Assembly: GCA_040219135.1 (NCBI GenBank) | Contig: JAVJTA010000017.1 | Coordinates: forward strand, 372,001 to 436,000 | DNA length: 64,000 nucleotides | Source of the DNA: UBA7803 sp040219135 | GTDB taxonomy: Bacteria; Pseudomonadota; Gammaproteobacteria; Pseudomonadales; Azotimanducaceae | Direction of reading: 5' to 3' | Part shown: positions 8,409 through 17,031 of the stretch, in pieces | How the letters are laid out: each line of letters opens with the position of its first letter | Numbering within the stretch: position 1 is the first letter of the stretch | The notes under the pieces: model-generated | What the model was told of the DNA's origin: nothing | The model's database searches: none | What the model saw: the letters and a program-made list of their open reading frames with translations, nothing else | Position numbers and translations under genes: made by a program

Positions 8409-8414
8409 AACCGT

Positions 8415-8437
8415 GTTGCATGTTCACAACATGCAAC
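8415..8437. promoter_or_regulatory. Likely VapBC autoregulatory operator (palindrome)
   Basis: A perfect inverted repeat, GTTGCATGTT (8415-8424), spacer CAC, AACATGCAAC (8428-8437), lies 7 bp upstream of the antitoxin start. Operators of FitA/VapB-type antitoxins are inverted repeats at this position. The role is inferred. Confidence 0.55.
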
Positions 8438-8577
8438 CTACGCCACTTGGTGTGGGCGGTCAATATGCACCTCTCGATCAACCCCCGTACCATGCGCTGA
8501 AGCGAGTCGACGCGCCGGCCGCCGGCGATAGGCGCGTCGTCTCCGTGTAGCACTGCACCCAGCGGGGAGATCAAGTG

Positions 8578-9207
8578 ATGCCTGAGACGCCAACGACCGC
8601 AGAGTTGTCTCTGTCGGAAGCCATTTACAACTGCCGGGCGATGCGCAGGCTGGAGTTCCGCGACGTACCGGAGGCGCAGCTGATCAAGCTGATCGATGCC
8701 GCGAACCAGGCGCCGTCGGGTTCCAACGCGCAGCGGGCCAGATGGGTGGTGGTCCGTGAAGCCGATCAGAAACGAAGGCTTGCGGAGCTGAATCGGCAGT
8801 TTGCCGAGCCGTACATTGGACCAAGTCTCGCGAATCCGGCAAGCGACGCTCAGGCGCGGATGCTGCAGGCGGTGGTCTGGCAGATGGAGCACATGCACGA
8901 GATTCCCGCGCTGATCGTCGCCTGCCTGGATTACGGGGAGCGGGTGGAGGGAGCGGACATTTATCGCCAGGCCGGCTCGGTGTGGCCGGGCATCCAGAAC
9001 CTGCTGTTGACCGCGCGGTCGCTGGGGCTCGGTGCGGCGCCGACCACACTGGCCTTGCGTGACCAGGATGCCGTCCGGGGTGTGTTGAACCTGCCGGAGA
9101 CTTTTGCCGCGCTGTGCCTGATTCCAGTGGGTTACCCGAGAGGCCGGTTCGGCCCGGTTCGGCGCAGACCGGTAGAAGAGATCATGCGATTCGATCGCTG
9201 GTCGTGA
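8578..9207 (+). CDS. Nitroreductase-family FMN-dependent oxidoreductase
   Basis: A 209-residue protein with nitroreductase-fold signatures: YNCRAMRRLEFRDVPEAQLIKLIDAANQAPSGSNAQ at the N-terminus (FMN phosphate site), the central AGSVWPGIQNLLLTARSLGLGAAPTTL, and C-terminal CLIPVGYPRGRFGPVRRRPVEEI. A GGGGAG site lies 12 bases upstream; GTG 8575 is an alternative start. Physiological substrates of such enzymes range from quinones to enones and cannot be read from the sequence. It precedes a ThDP-dependent enzyme on the same strand. Confidence 0.88.
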   Translation: MPETPTTAELSLSEAIYNCRAMRRLEFRDVPEAQLIKLIDAANQAPSGSNAQRARWVVVREADQKRRLAELNRQFAEPYIGPSLANPASDAQARMLQAVVWQMEHMHEIPALIVACLDYGERVEGADIYRQAGSVWPGIQNLLLTARSLGLGAAPTTLALRDQDAVRGVLNLPETFAALCLIPVGYPRGRFGPVRRRPVEEIMRFDRWS

Positions 9208-9408
9208 CCGTTCCGCTCAGTGTTTCAACCATCCCGGCAGCCTAGGCTCGCGGCGGCGATCTGCAGGCTGCTGGAGGTTCCCGACGCGGTAGCGAGTCGG
9301 CGCGCTGGGCCGCCGTACGAAAAACGGCTCGAGGGTGTTGCTCAGACCCAGGTTCAGATAGGGTTGCTGCTCATCGGCCACCAGCAACCCGAAACACGGA
9401 CTCTTCTC

Positions 9409-11052
9409 ATGCGCGGACGCGATGTCTTCCTGGATTCCCTGCGGCTTCACGGTGTCAGCCGGATTTTCGGCAACCCGGGCACGACAGAGAGCCCGCTGAT
9501 GGACAACCTGTCCGACTACCCGATGATCGAGTACGTCATGCACCTGCACGAGGGCGTTGCAGTGGGTGCCGCCAACTTCTACGCCCAGGCCTCGGGTGGT
9601 ACCGGGGTCGCCAACATGCACGTTGCGCCCGGTCTGGGTAATGCAATCGGGATGATTTATGGCGGCCTGAAGAACTCGTCGCCCATGATCATCACCGCCG
9701 GAGCGCAGGACACCCGCATCCGTTTGCGCGGACCGGTGCTCGGCCACGACCTGGTTGCGATGGCAGAGCCCGTCACCAAATGGAGCGTACAGGTGGAGCA
9801 TGCCGACGAGATGGCGGCCATCATGCAGCGGGCCTTCAAGATAGCGAACGAGTACCCGAAGGGGCCCGTGTTCGTGGCCCTGCCCATTAACGTGATGGAA
9901 CAGGATACCGAGAACGCGGCCTACACGTCCGGCGACCTGCAGATCGACTCCCTGGCGAGCGAGGAGAGCATTGCGCGGGTCGCTGAGCTGATCGACCAGA
10001 GTCGGAATCCTGCCATCGTCGCCGGAGACGAGATCAGCCGCGGTGGCGCCCGCGACGCGCTGGTCGCGCTCTCGGAGAAAGCCGGTATCGGAGTCCACTC
10101 GGAGCTGATCTGCGGTCGCTTCAACTTCCCGATCGATCACGACCACTTCCGAAGCCGGCTCGGGCCTGACAACGCCGCTGTTCAGCAGGTCCTGGCGGAC
10201 AACGACCTGGTCATTCTGATGGGCGGCTCGTTCTTCGAGGAGGTCTGGTTTGCGCCGCAGTCACCGTTCGCCGATGGGACCACCGTCGTGCACCTGGAGC
10301 CTGGCGCCCAACGGATTGCGTTCAATCTGGGCGTCACCCTGGGTATCGCTGGTGATCTGAAGGACGCACTGACCCGGATCACGGTGCTTGCTTCGGACTC
10401 CCCGGAACGCAGGAAGTCACTGAGTGAACGAAAGATGGTCGAGAACCAGGCCGAACAGGAGCGTTTCGCGGCGCTGCACGATCGCATGCCCATGACACCG
10501 TCGCGGGCTCTCGCCGAGGTCGCCGCTGCCATCCCGGACGACGCCGTCATCGCCGATGAAAGCATCACCGCGACCGCCGACGTCATGCGGCACTTCAAGC
10601 TAGGTTCGAGCCACGACTTCTTCGGCGGAAAAGGTGGCGGCATCGGCCAGGGCGTTGCCGGCGCGCTGGGCGCCGCGGTCGCCAGGCCGGATCAGCAGGT
10701 TGTTGCCACGTCCGGGGACGGCTCGGCGATGTACAGCATCCAGGCACTGTGGACTGCCGCCCACCACAAGCTGCAGATCCTGTTCGTTATCCTGTCAAAC
10801 CGCGAGTACCGTGTGCTGAAACACAACATCGACCAGTACCGGCGCCGATTCAACGCGCCCTCGAACAAGCCCTATCCGCACATGGACCTGGCCAACCCGG
10901 TACTGGGCTTCCGGGAGATGGCAGCGGGGATGGGGGTTCCCGGCGTCCAGGTCAGCGACCCCACTCAGATCGCCGAGGCCGTGAGAGACGGCCTGGCAGT
11001 TGACGGACCCTTCGTCCTCGACCTGATCGTCGAAGGCCTGGAAACGCGCTGA
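9409..11052 (+). CDS. ThDP-dependent enzyme of the acetolactate synthase / benzoylformate decarboxylase superfamily
   Basis: 547 residues from ATG 9409; the in-frame extension to 9220 has no family similarity and was excluded. The three-domain ThDP layout is clear. It has an N-terminal PYR domain with the cofactor glutamate E48 (MHLHEGV) and a histidine in NMHVAPGLGNAIG (H71) at the position of benzoylformate decarboxylase His70. A central domain follows, then a C-terminal PP domain with the GDGS...N diphosphate motif (SGDGSAMYSIQALWTAAHH ... LSNREY). It most resembles benzoylformate decarboxylase or oxalyl-CoA decarboxylase-like enzymes that act on 2-keto acids. The substrate is unassigned. 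Confidence 0.88.
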   Translation: MRGRDVFLDSLRLHGVSRIFGNPGTTESPLMDNLSDYPMIEYVMHLHEGVAVGAANFYAQASGGTGVANMHVAPGLGNAIGMIYGGLKNSSPMIITAGAQDTRIRLRGPVLGHDLVAMAEPVTKWSVQVEHADEMAAIMQRAFKIANEYPKGPVFVALPINVMEQDTENAAYTSGDLQIDSLASEESIARVAELIDQSRNPAIVAGDEISRGGARDALVALSEKAGIGVHSELICGRFNFPIDHDHFRSRLGPDNAAVQQVLADNDLVILMGGSFFEEVWFAPQSPFADGTTVVHLEPGAQRIAFNLGVTLGIAGDLKDALTRITVLASDSPERRKSLSERKMVENQAEQERFAALHDRMPMTPSRALAEVAAAIPDDAVIADESITATADVMRHFKLGSSHDFFGGKGGGIGQGVAGALGAAVARPDQQVVATSGDGSAMYSIQALWTAAHHKLQILFVILSNREYRVLKHNIDQYRRRFNAPSNKPYPHMDLANPVLGFREMAAGMGVPGVQVSDPTQIAEAVRDGLAVDGPFVLDLIVEGLETR

Positions 11053-11150
11053 GCTCCTACGGCCTTTGCCGGGTGTCGCCTTGAATCTCGCAGCGGACAC
11101 TGCCGCATGAGAATCTATCGGAAGGAGCCACTACTGGCCGATCGGCACGG

Positions 11151-12242
11151 CTAGTCCGCCGGTGGCAGCAGGCGGTCGGCCTGGTAGCGGCGGAACCACT
11201 TGGCCATCATCTCTTCGGAGTCGAGACATTCACCAAACCCCGCCTGGCGGATCCTAATTGTGGACATCATGGCGGGCGGCCCCGGGTTCTCGCCACCGAG
11301 AGTCAGGCAGAAGTCGGCAAACTGGAAAGACTTGCCGATGAAGGCGTCGAGTTCATCGGCCTTCAGGCCGTAGCGCCTGCGCACCGCGTCCCACTCGGCG
11401 CCGCAGTCGCTGAGCGCCTCGACAAAGTGGATGGGCCGCGACTCGCCGGGCTTCATCCCCAGAGTCTCCGCAATCAACGGCCAGAGCGCCTTCAGGGACA
11501 TCATCTCGCCGTTGGTGACGTTGAAGATCTGGTTGTCCGCCGCTTTCGAGGCAAAGCACCACTCGAAGGCCGCGGCCATAAGGTCGGTGTCGGTGGGCTG
11601 CGCCACGAGGTCACGATTGCCCGGGTAGTACAGCGGCTCGCCGCGCTCCCGCTGCAGCGCCGCGTAGACGCCAATTGCGGCGATCAGGTTCATGGCAGCG
11701 CCCACCGCCTCGCCGATCACCAGCCCGGGTCGCAGCACGGTCCAGTGCCAGGCGCTGCCGCGCTGGCGGGCCTTCAGGTAGTCCTCCTGGGCCCAGTAGA
11801 AATTGGGCACGTCGCGACGTTCGTCGCGGTTCTCCCGCGACGGAACGGGCATGGGTCCCACGTGCACGCCGTAGGCCTTTGGCCCCTGGACGATCACCAA
11901 GTGCTCGAGGCGCGAGTCCTTGCCCTCCAACGCCTCCACCAGGTTGGTCAGCATGGCGCGGTTGCGCTCGATCTGTGACTCCTGCAGCCAGCCTTCCACG
12001 AGCTGCGGCTCCTCATGCAAAGCCGCGAAGGCGAGATGGGTAATGCCGGCGTCGGCGAAGACCTCGCGGCAGGCATCGGCGTCGGCCAGGTCGACAGAGA
12101 CGAAGTTCGCTCCGTAGTCGGCAATGGGCGGGCGGCGGGAGACCGCGGTGACCTGCCAGTCCTGGCGGGCGAAGTGTTCGACGGCGGCGCGGCCGACCAG
12201 GCCGCTGGCGCCGGCGACCAGCACGTGGCGATCTGTGGACAT
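11151..12242 (-). CDS. NAD(P)-dependent SDR/epimerase, possibly PRISE-like
   Basis: 363 residues from ATG 12242, chosen because GGAGGAGAG sits 6 bases upstream; the in-frame extension to 12350 is not protein-like. It has an N-terminal Rossmann motif VLVAGASGLVGRAAVEHF. NFYWAQEDYLKARQ may hold the catalytic Tyr in a Y-x-x-x-x-K-like context, as in the progesterone 5-beta-reductase / iridoid synthase-like (PRISE) group. The substrate-domain segment QIFNVTNGEMMSLKALWPLIAETLG also fits. PRISE enzymes reduce enones, which would suit terpenoid or steroid catabolism, but this is inference. Confidence 0.82.
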   Translation of the reverse strand: MSTDRHVLVAGASGLVGRAAVEHFARQDWQVTAVSRRPPIADYGANFVSVDLADADACREVFADAGITHLAFAALHEEPQLVEGWLQESQIERNRAMLTNLVEALEGKDSRLEHLVIVQGPKAYGVHVGPMPVPSRENRDERRDVPNFYWAQEDYLKARQRGSAWHWTVLRPGLVIGEAVGAAMNLIAAIGVYAALQRERGEPLYYPGNRDLVAQPTDTDLMAAAFEWCFASKAADNQIFNVTNGEMMSLKALWPLIAETLGMKPGESRPIHFVEALSDCGAEWDAVRRRYGLKADELDAFIGKSFQFADFCLTLGGENPGPPAMMSTIRIRQAGFGECLDSEEMMAKWFRRYQADRLLPPAD

Positions 12243-12569
12243 GTGCACTCTCCTCCGGAGTTCGCGGTCTGCACCGGCTGGCGTGCCTCCACCCTGTACG
12301 CCGCTGGTGAGCCGGATCCCGCACGCCGTGTCCTCACGGACTACGCCCATTCTCAGGCGGATGAAGCACTCGAGCTGGGCGGCGCCCTGCTGGCGAGCAT
12401 CGAGGCTCGAACCCGGGTGTTGTACGGATTGCGGGAGCCAGTCACCGATGAGATGAGCCGGCTCGACTACCAGATGGTGACCTGTCGATCCTCACCGGAG
12501 ACCTAGGATCGAGGACGGTGTCCGACCCAGTCGGCTGTGGCCTTCAGGGCATCCGCCGCTGCGCAGGGG
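12243..12569. other. Intergenic stretch without a supported gene
   Basis: Between the SDR and icd starts/ends I see no ORF with a credible start. A plus-frame segment at about 12340-12470 (SQADEALELGGALLASIEARTRVLYGL) looks protein-like and could be the remnant of a decayed gene. It lacks an identifiable family and a start site. Confidence 0.4.
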
Positions 12570-14816
12570 CTATCCGGCCAGAATTCCGTTCAGCGTCTTG
12601 CTCGGACGCATGGCAGCATCGGCCTTGTCGGGGTCCGGATGGTAGTAGCCTCCGAGATCAACCGGCTCACCCTGGATCTCGACGAGCTCGCGCAGAATCT
12701 GTTCCTCGTTCTCCGCCAGTGACTTCGCGAGGGGCGTGAACTGTTCCTTCAGCGCCGCGTCCTTATCCTGAGCCGCCAGAGCCTCGGCCCAGTACATGCC
12801 CAGGTAGTAGTGACTCGCACGGTTGTCCGGCTCGTGAGTCTTTCGCGACGGTGATTTGTTGTTCTCGAGCAGCTTGGCGGTGGCCGCATCAAGGGCATCG
12901 GCCAGGACCTTTGCCCGCTTGTTGTCCGCTTTTACCGCGATGTCCTCGAGGGAAACCGTCAGTGCGAGGAACTCTCCGAGGGAGTCCCAGCGCAGATGAT
13001 TCTCTGCTTCGAACTGCTGAACATGTTTCGGCGCAGATCCGCCGGCACCCGTCTCGTACAGGCCGCCACCCGCCATGAGCGGCACGATGGAGTACATCTT
13101 GGCGCTCGTACCCAGCTCCATGATTGGAAACAGATCGGTCAGGTAGTCGCGCAACACGTTGCCCGTGGCGGAAATCGTGTTCTCGCCGTGTCGAACCCGC
13201 TCGAGCGTGTGTCGAATGGCGAGATCGAGCGTCATGATCTTTATGTCGAGTCCTTCGGTATCGTGCTCCTGCAGGTACTTCTCGACCTTTTTGATCATCT
13301 GCGCATCGTGGCCTTTCTGAACCGGATCGCCGCGATGGCCGTCCAGCCAGAACACCACCGGAATACCGGATGCACGGGTGCGGTTGACGGCCAGCTTGAC
13401 CCAGTCACGGATCGCCGCATCCTTGGTCTGACACATACGCCAGATGTCGCCTTTCTCTACGCCGACGTGTTCGATCAGCACGGTGCCGGATTCATCGGTC
13501 ACACGCACGGTGCCACCCGCCGGCAGTTCGAACGTCTTGTCGTGCGACCCGTACTCTTCGGCCTTCTGCGCCATCAGCCCGACGTTCTGAACCGTGCCCA
13601 TGGTGGTCGGATCGAAAGCGTCGTGATGCTTGCAGAAATTGATCACCTCGAGATAGATGGTTGCATAGCAGGAGTCGGGGATGATCGCCTTGGTATCCCG
13701 CAGATTTCCGTCGGCGCTCCACATCTTGCCGCCGACCCGGATCATGGCCGGCATGGAGGCATCGACGATGATGTCGCTCGGAACATGCAGATTGGTGATG
13801 CCGCGATCCGAGTCGACCATGGCCAGACCGGGCCGGGTCTCGTGGCAACGACGCAGATCGGCCTCGATTTCGTTGCGCAGGGAGAACGTCAGTTCGCGCA
13901 CCTTGTCCAGCACGCTGGCGAGACCGAGGTTCGGATTCACCCCGAGCTGCTCGAAGGTTTCACGGTGCTTGTCGAAGGCCTCCTGGTAATACACTTCCAC
14001 CGCATGGCCGAAAATAATGGGGTCGGAGACCTTCATCATGGTCGCCTTGAGATGCAGCGAGGCGAGCAGGCCCGCGCGCAGAGCACCCTCGTATTCTTCT
14101 TCCAGGAACTCACGCAAGGCGGCGACGCTCATGTACATGCCGTCGACGACCTCGCCATCGAGAACGGGCACCGAATCGCGCAGTACGGTCACTGTCCCAT
14201 CTTCCTGGAGCAGTTCGATCCTGAGCTTCCCGCCGCGCTCGATGGTGACCGACTTCTCGCTGTGATAGAAATCGCCGTGACGCATGTGGGCGACGTGCGT
14301 GCTGGACGCCTGGCTCCACTTGTCCATGGGGTGAGGGTGTTTACGGGCGAACTGCTTCACCGACTCGGGGGCGCGCCGGTCCGAGTTGCCCTCGCGTAGC
14401 ACCGGATTGACCGAACTGCCGAGCACATGGGCGTAGCGGCGGTGGATCGCTTTCTCCTCGTCGCTCGATGGCTCCTCCGGATAACTCGGCACCTCGTATC
14501 CCTGGGACTGCAGCTCCTCGATCGCTTCGATGAGCTGCGGCACGGAAGCGCTGATGTTCGGCAGCTTGATGATGTTGGCGCCTTCCTCCTGGGTCAGATT
14601 GCCCAGCTCGGTCAGCGCGTCGGGCACTCTCTGCGCTTCGGTCAGGTCTTCCGGAAACGTGGCCAGGATGCGGGCCGCGAGCGAGATGTCGCTCAGTTCG
14701 ACGTCGACATCGGCGGCTTCGGTGTACTTCTTGATGAACGGCAGCAGCGAATAGGTGGCAAGTGCCGGTGCTTCGTCGGTGAGGGTGTAGACGATCTTGA
14801 GTTTCCGGTCTGTCAT
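12570..14816 (-). CDS. icd: NADP-dependent isocitrate dehydrogenase, monomeric type
   Basis: 748 residues from ATG 14816, the size of the monomeric (IDH-II) enzyme family. Typical segments are KIVYTLTDEAPALATYSLLPFIKK at the N-terminus, SSVNPVLREGNSDRRAP (isocitrate-binding region), GTVQNVGLMAQKAEEYGSHDKTF and VFWLDGHRGDPVQKGHD. It oxidatively decarboxylates isocitrate to 2-oxoglutarate with NADP+ in the TCA cycle. The in-frame extension to 14966 was rejected because it lies in the promoter region shared with the divergent GST-like gene. Confidence 0.96.
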   Translation of the reverse strand: MTDRKLKIVYTLTDEAPALATYSLLPFIKKYTEAADVDVELSDISLAARILATFPEDLTEAQRVPDALTELGNLTQEEGANIIKLPNISASVPQLIEAIEELQSQGYEVPSYPEEPSSDEEKAIHRRYAHVLGSSVNPVLREGNSDRRAPESVKQFARKHPHPMDKWSQASSTHVAHMRHGDFYHSEKSVTIERGGKLRIELLQEDGTVTVLRDSVPVLDGEVVDGMYMSVAALREFLEEEYEGALRAGLLASLHLKATMMKVSDPIIFGHAVEVYYQEAFDKHRETFEQLGVNPNLGLASVLDKVRELTFSLRNEIEADLRRCHETRPGLAMVDSDRGITNLHVPSDIIVDASMPAMIRVGGKMWSADGNLRDTKAIIPDSCYATIYLEVINFCKHHDAFDPTTMGTVQNVGLMAQKAEEYGSHDKTFELPAGGTVRVTDESGTVLIEHVGVEKGDIWRMCQTKDAAIRDWVKLAVNRTRASGIPVVFWLDGHRGDPVQKGHDAQMIKKVEKYLQEHDTEGLDIKIMTLDLAIRHTLERVRHGENTISATGNVLRDYLTDLFPIMELGTSAKMYSIVPLMAGGGLYETGAGGSAPKHVQQFEAENHLRWDSLGEFLALTVSLEDIAVKADNKRAKVLADALDAATAKLLENNKSPSRKTHEPDNRASHYYLGMYWAEALAAQDKDAALKEQFTPLAKSLAENEEQILRELVEIQGEPVDLGGYYHPDPDKADAAMRPSKTLNGILAG

Positions 14817-14986
14817 TTCTGTCCTGAGTACCTGGTTAGCTGGAACCGGCCGTTGCGACTGGCTCGCGATTTCAAGCCCGATAGTATACCTGAGGACCGG
14901 GAAGGAGAATGCGCGCGCACCCTGCGCCGACGCCCCAGTACCCGCGGTATGATGACCGACCTGCACTCATGCCGCCGGGCACCGGA

Positions 14987-15724
14987 ATGACATTGCGTCT
15001 GCACCAGTTCGCGGCCTCACATTTCAACGAGAAAGTCCGCTGGGCGCTGGATTTCAAGGGCCTCGCGCACGAGCGCGTGAGCTACCTGCCGGGGCCGCAT
15101 ATCCCGGCTATCCGCAGGCTGTCCGGGCAGACGCAGACGCCGGTGCTGGAGCTGGACGGACGGGTGATCAGCGGCTCGGCGAACATCATCGACGTACTCG
15201 AAGAAAGGCAACCGGATCCCGCCCTCTATCCGGGTGATGCCGGGCTGCGTGGCGCCGCACTGGATCTGCAGGGGCGTTTCGACGAAACCGTAGGGCCGGC
15301 AGTTCGCACGGTGGTCTTTTCCGAGCTGATCAATGACGGCGCCTACCTCTGCCGGATGTTCGCCGGCTCGAAGAGCTGGCCGAAGCGGCTCGCTTACCGC
15401 GCGGCGTTTCCTCTGGCGCGCGGCCTCATCGCGAAGGGTAACGGAGTGGATCGAGCGGAGAACGTCACGCGCTGCTTTGCCGAAACCGCGCTGGCGCTGG
15501 ATCGGGTGGCCGAGCAGGTACAGAACTCCGGCTACCTGATCGGCACCGGCTTCTCTGTCGCTGATCTGACCGCAGCGGCACTGCTCGCGCCGATCGCCGA
15601 CCTGGCGCATCCTGATATGGCCCGGCCGCGCCCGGTGCCGGACGCGTATGCCGAGCTGGTCGGGCAGTATCGGGATCACCCTGCCATCGCCTGGGTGAAG
15701 CGAATCTACGATCTGCATCGCTGA
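14987..15724 (+). CDS. Glutathione S-transferase-like protein
   Basis: 245 residues from ATG 14987 (MTLRLHQF); ATG 14969 is possible. The N-terminal thioredoxin-like domain (residues 1-75) carries SHFNEKVRWALDFKG, the cis-proline segment QTQTPVLELDG and the ISGSANIIDVLEE glutathione gamma-glutamyl loop. The C-terminal helical domain ends with YLIGTGFSVADLTAAALLAPIADL, the conserved N-capping motif of the fold. The usual catalytic Cys or Ser is replaced by Asn/Glu in the HFNEKVR turn, so catalytic class is uncertain. It is divergent from icd. Confidence 0.85.
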   Translation: MTLRLHQFAASHFNEKVRWALDFKGLAHERVSYLPGPHIPAIRRLSGQTQTPVLELDGRVISGSANIIDVLEERQPDPALYPGDAGLRGAALDLQGRFDETVGPAVRTVVFSELINDGAYLCRMFAGSKSWPKRLAYRAAFPLARGLIAKGNGVDRAENVTRCFAETALALDRVAEQVQNSGYLIGTGFSVADLTAAALLAPIADLAHPDMARPRPVPDAYAELVGQYRDHPAIAWVKRIYDLHR

Positions 15725-15887
15725 TTCCGTTCAGCCGTGGTCGGCGCAACGGTGTCGCCGCCCGGCAGTACGCCCAAGTCAGGCGTCGCGCCTCTTCGGG
15801 AGTCGCAAGTACATGGCCCATTGACGTAGGCATCAGGTTCCTGTCCGATTGGTTCTGCCGTAGACACGGGTCAGGGGGTGGTGGCGA

Positions 15888-17021
15888 GTGAATTTCGATT
15901 TCTCCGATGATCAGAAGCTGCTGCGGGAGCAGACAGCGCGGTTTCTCACCGAGCGTTGCGGCAGCGACGTGGTGCGCAGTGTTGTGGAAGGCCAGGCGCC
16001 TTACGCCGACGCGGTGTGGAAAGGCCTGGCGGACATGGGTCTCATGGGTACCGGCATTTCCGAGCAGCACGGCGGTTTCGGCGCCGGCTATCTGGAGCTG
16101 TGCCTGGTGGCTCAGGAGCTGGGTGCCGCGCTGGCCCCTGTGCCATTTGGCTCGACCGTTTATCTGGTGGCCGAGGCGCTGCTGCGTTCCGGCAGCGATG
16201 CGCAGAAGTCGGCCTGGCTGCCGAGGATTGCCGCCGGCGAGGTGAAGGGTGCTCTGGCGGTGGTGGAGAACCTCGAGCAGATCAGCCCGGACACCGTGGC
16301 CACGCAGTTCGTCGACGGCACTCTCACCGGCACCAAGCTGGTGGTGCCGGACGGTGGCCTGGCCGACGTGCTGGTGGTGCTGGCGCGGGACGGCGGCCGT
16401 TGCGGCCTGTATCTGGTCGACGCGACGGCCAGCGGCATCGACCGGGAGAACGTGGCATCCGTAGACCCCAGCCGCAACACCGCGCGCATCACCTTCTCCG
16501 CAACGCCGGCGGAAGTCCTCGGCGAGCCAGGAGAAGGCTGGAAGCACCTCGAGCGCGTTTACGATACCGCCGCGGTGCTGCTGGCGTTCGAGCAGCTCGG
16601 TGGGGCCCAGCGGGCCCTGGACATGGCCGTAGCCTACGCCAAAGAGCGCTTCGCCTTCGGCCGTGCCATCGGCTCGTTCCAGGCGATCAAACACATGCTG
16701 GCGGACATGTACGTAGCCGCCAAGCTGGCGGAGTCCAACTGCTATTACGCGGCCTGGGCACTGTCCACGGATTCCGCCGACCTGCCGCTGGCGGCGGCTA
16801 CCGCCCGGGTGGCGGCTACCCAGGCGTTCCAGCAGTGCAGCAAGGACAACGTCCAGGTGCACGGCGGGATGGGTTTCACCTGGGAGTTCGATTGTCATCT
16901 CTACTACCGGCGCTCCAACTTCCTCGCTCTGGAACTGGGCGGCCTGTCGGTATGGGAGGGCCGTCTGGTGGATGGGCTGAATCCCGCCGGACATGGGTCC
17001 GCCGCGGCGGCGAGCGCGTGA
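15888..17021 (+). CDS. Acyl-CoA dehydrogenase subunit (HGGMGFTWE type), pair 1
   Basis: 377 residues with GTG start. The N-terminal helical domain begins FDFSDDQKLLREQTARFL. The central domain is degenerate compared with canonical enzymes, and the C-terminal domain has RFAFGRAIGSFQAIKHMLADMY and VHGGMGFTWEFDCHLYYRR. This type occurs as one half of alpha2beta2 acyl-CoA dehydrogenases in steroid side-chain catabolism (FadE/ChsE-like). The partner gene starts 10 bases downstream. The likely role is alpha,beta-desaturation of a bulky acyl-CoA; the substrate is unknown. Confidence 0.9.
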   Translation: MNFDFSDDQKLLREQTARFLTERCGSDVVRSVVEGQAPYADAVWKGLADMGLMGTGISEQHGGFGAGYLELCLVAQELGAALAPVPFGSTVYLVAEALLRSGSDAQKSAWLPRIAAGEVKGALAVVENLEQISPDTVATQFVDGTLTGTKLVVPDGGLADVLVVLARDGGRCGLYLVDATASGIDRENVASVDPSRNTARITFSATPAEVLGEPGEGWKHLERVYDTAAVLLAFEQLGGAQRALDMAVAYAKERFAFGRAIGSFQAIKHMLADMYVAAKLAESNCYYAAWALSTDSADLPLAAATARVAATQAFQQCSKDNVQVHGGMGFTWEFDCHLYYRRSNFLALELGGLSVWEGRLVDGLNPAGHGSAAAASA

Positions 17022-17031
17022 GGAGTTAGTC

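Noticed and set aside
9220..9408. N-terminal extension of the ThDP enzyme
   Set aside because: The extension has no family similarity, while ATG 9409 aligns with the natural start of the fold. A minus-strand reading here (NLGLSNTLEPFF) looks faintly protein-like, but I could not assign it.
12405..12425. Minus-strand GGGTTCGAGCC, resembling a tRNA T-arm
   Set aside because: The flanking bases do not form the 5-bp T-stem and no acceptor or anticodon stem is present.
12996..14399. A 467-codon plus-strand frame opposite icd
   Set aside because: The minus strand encodes monomeric isocitrate dehydrogenase without interruption, and the plus frame has no recognisable motif.
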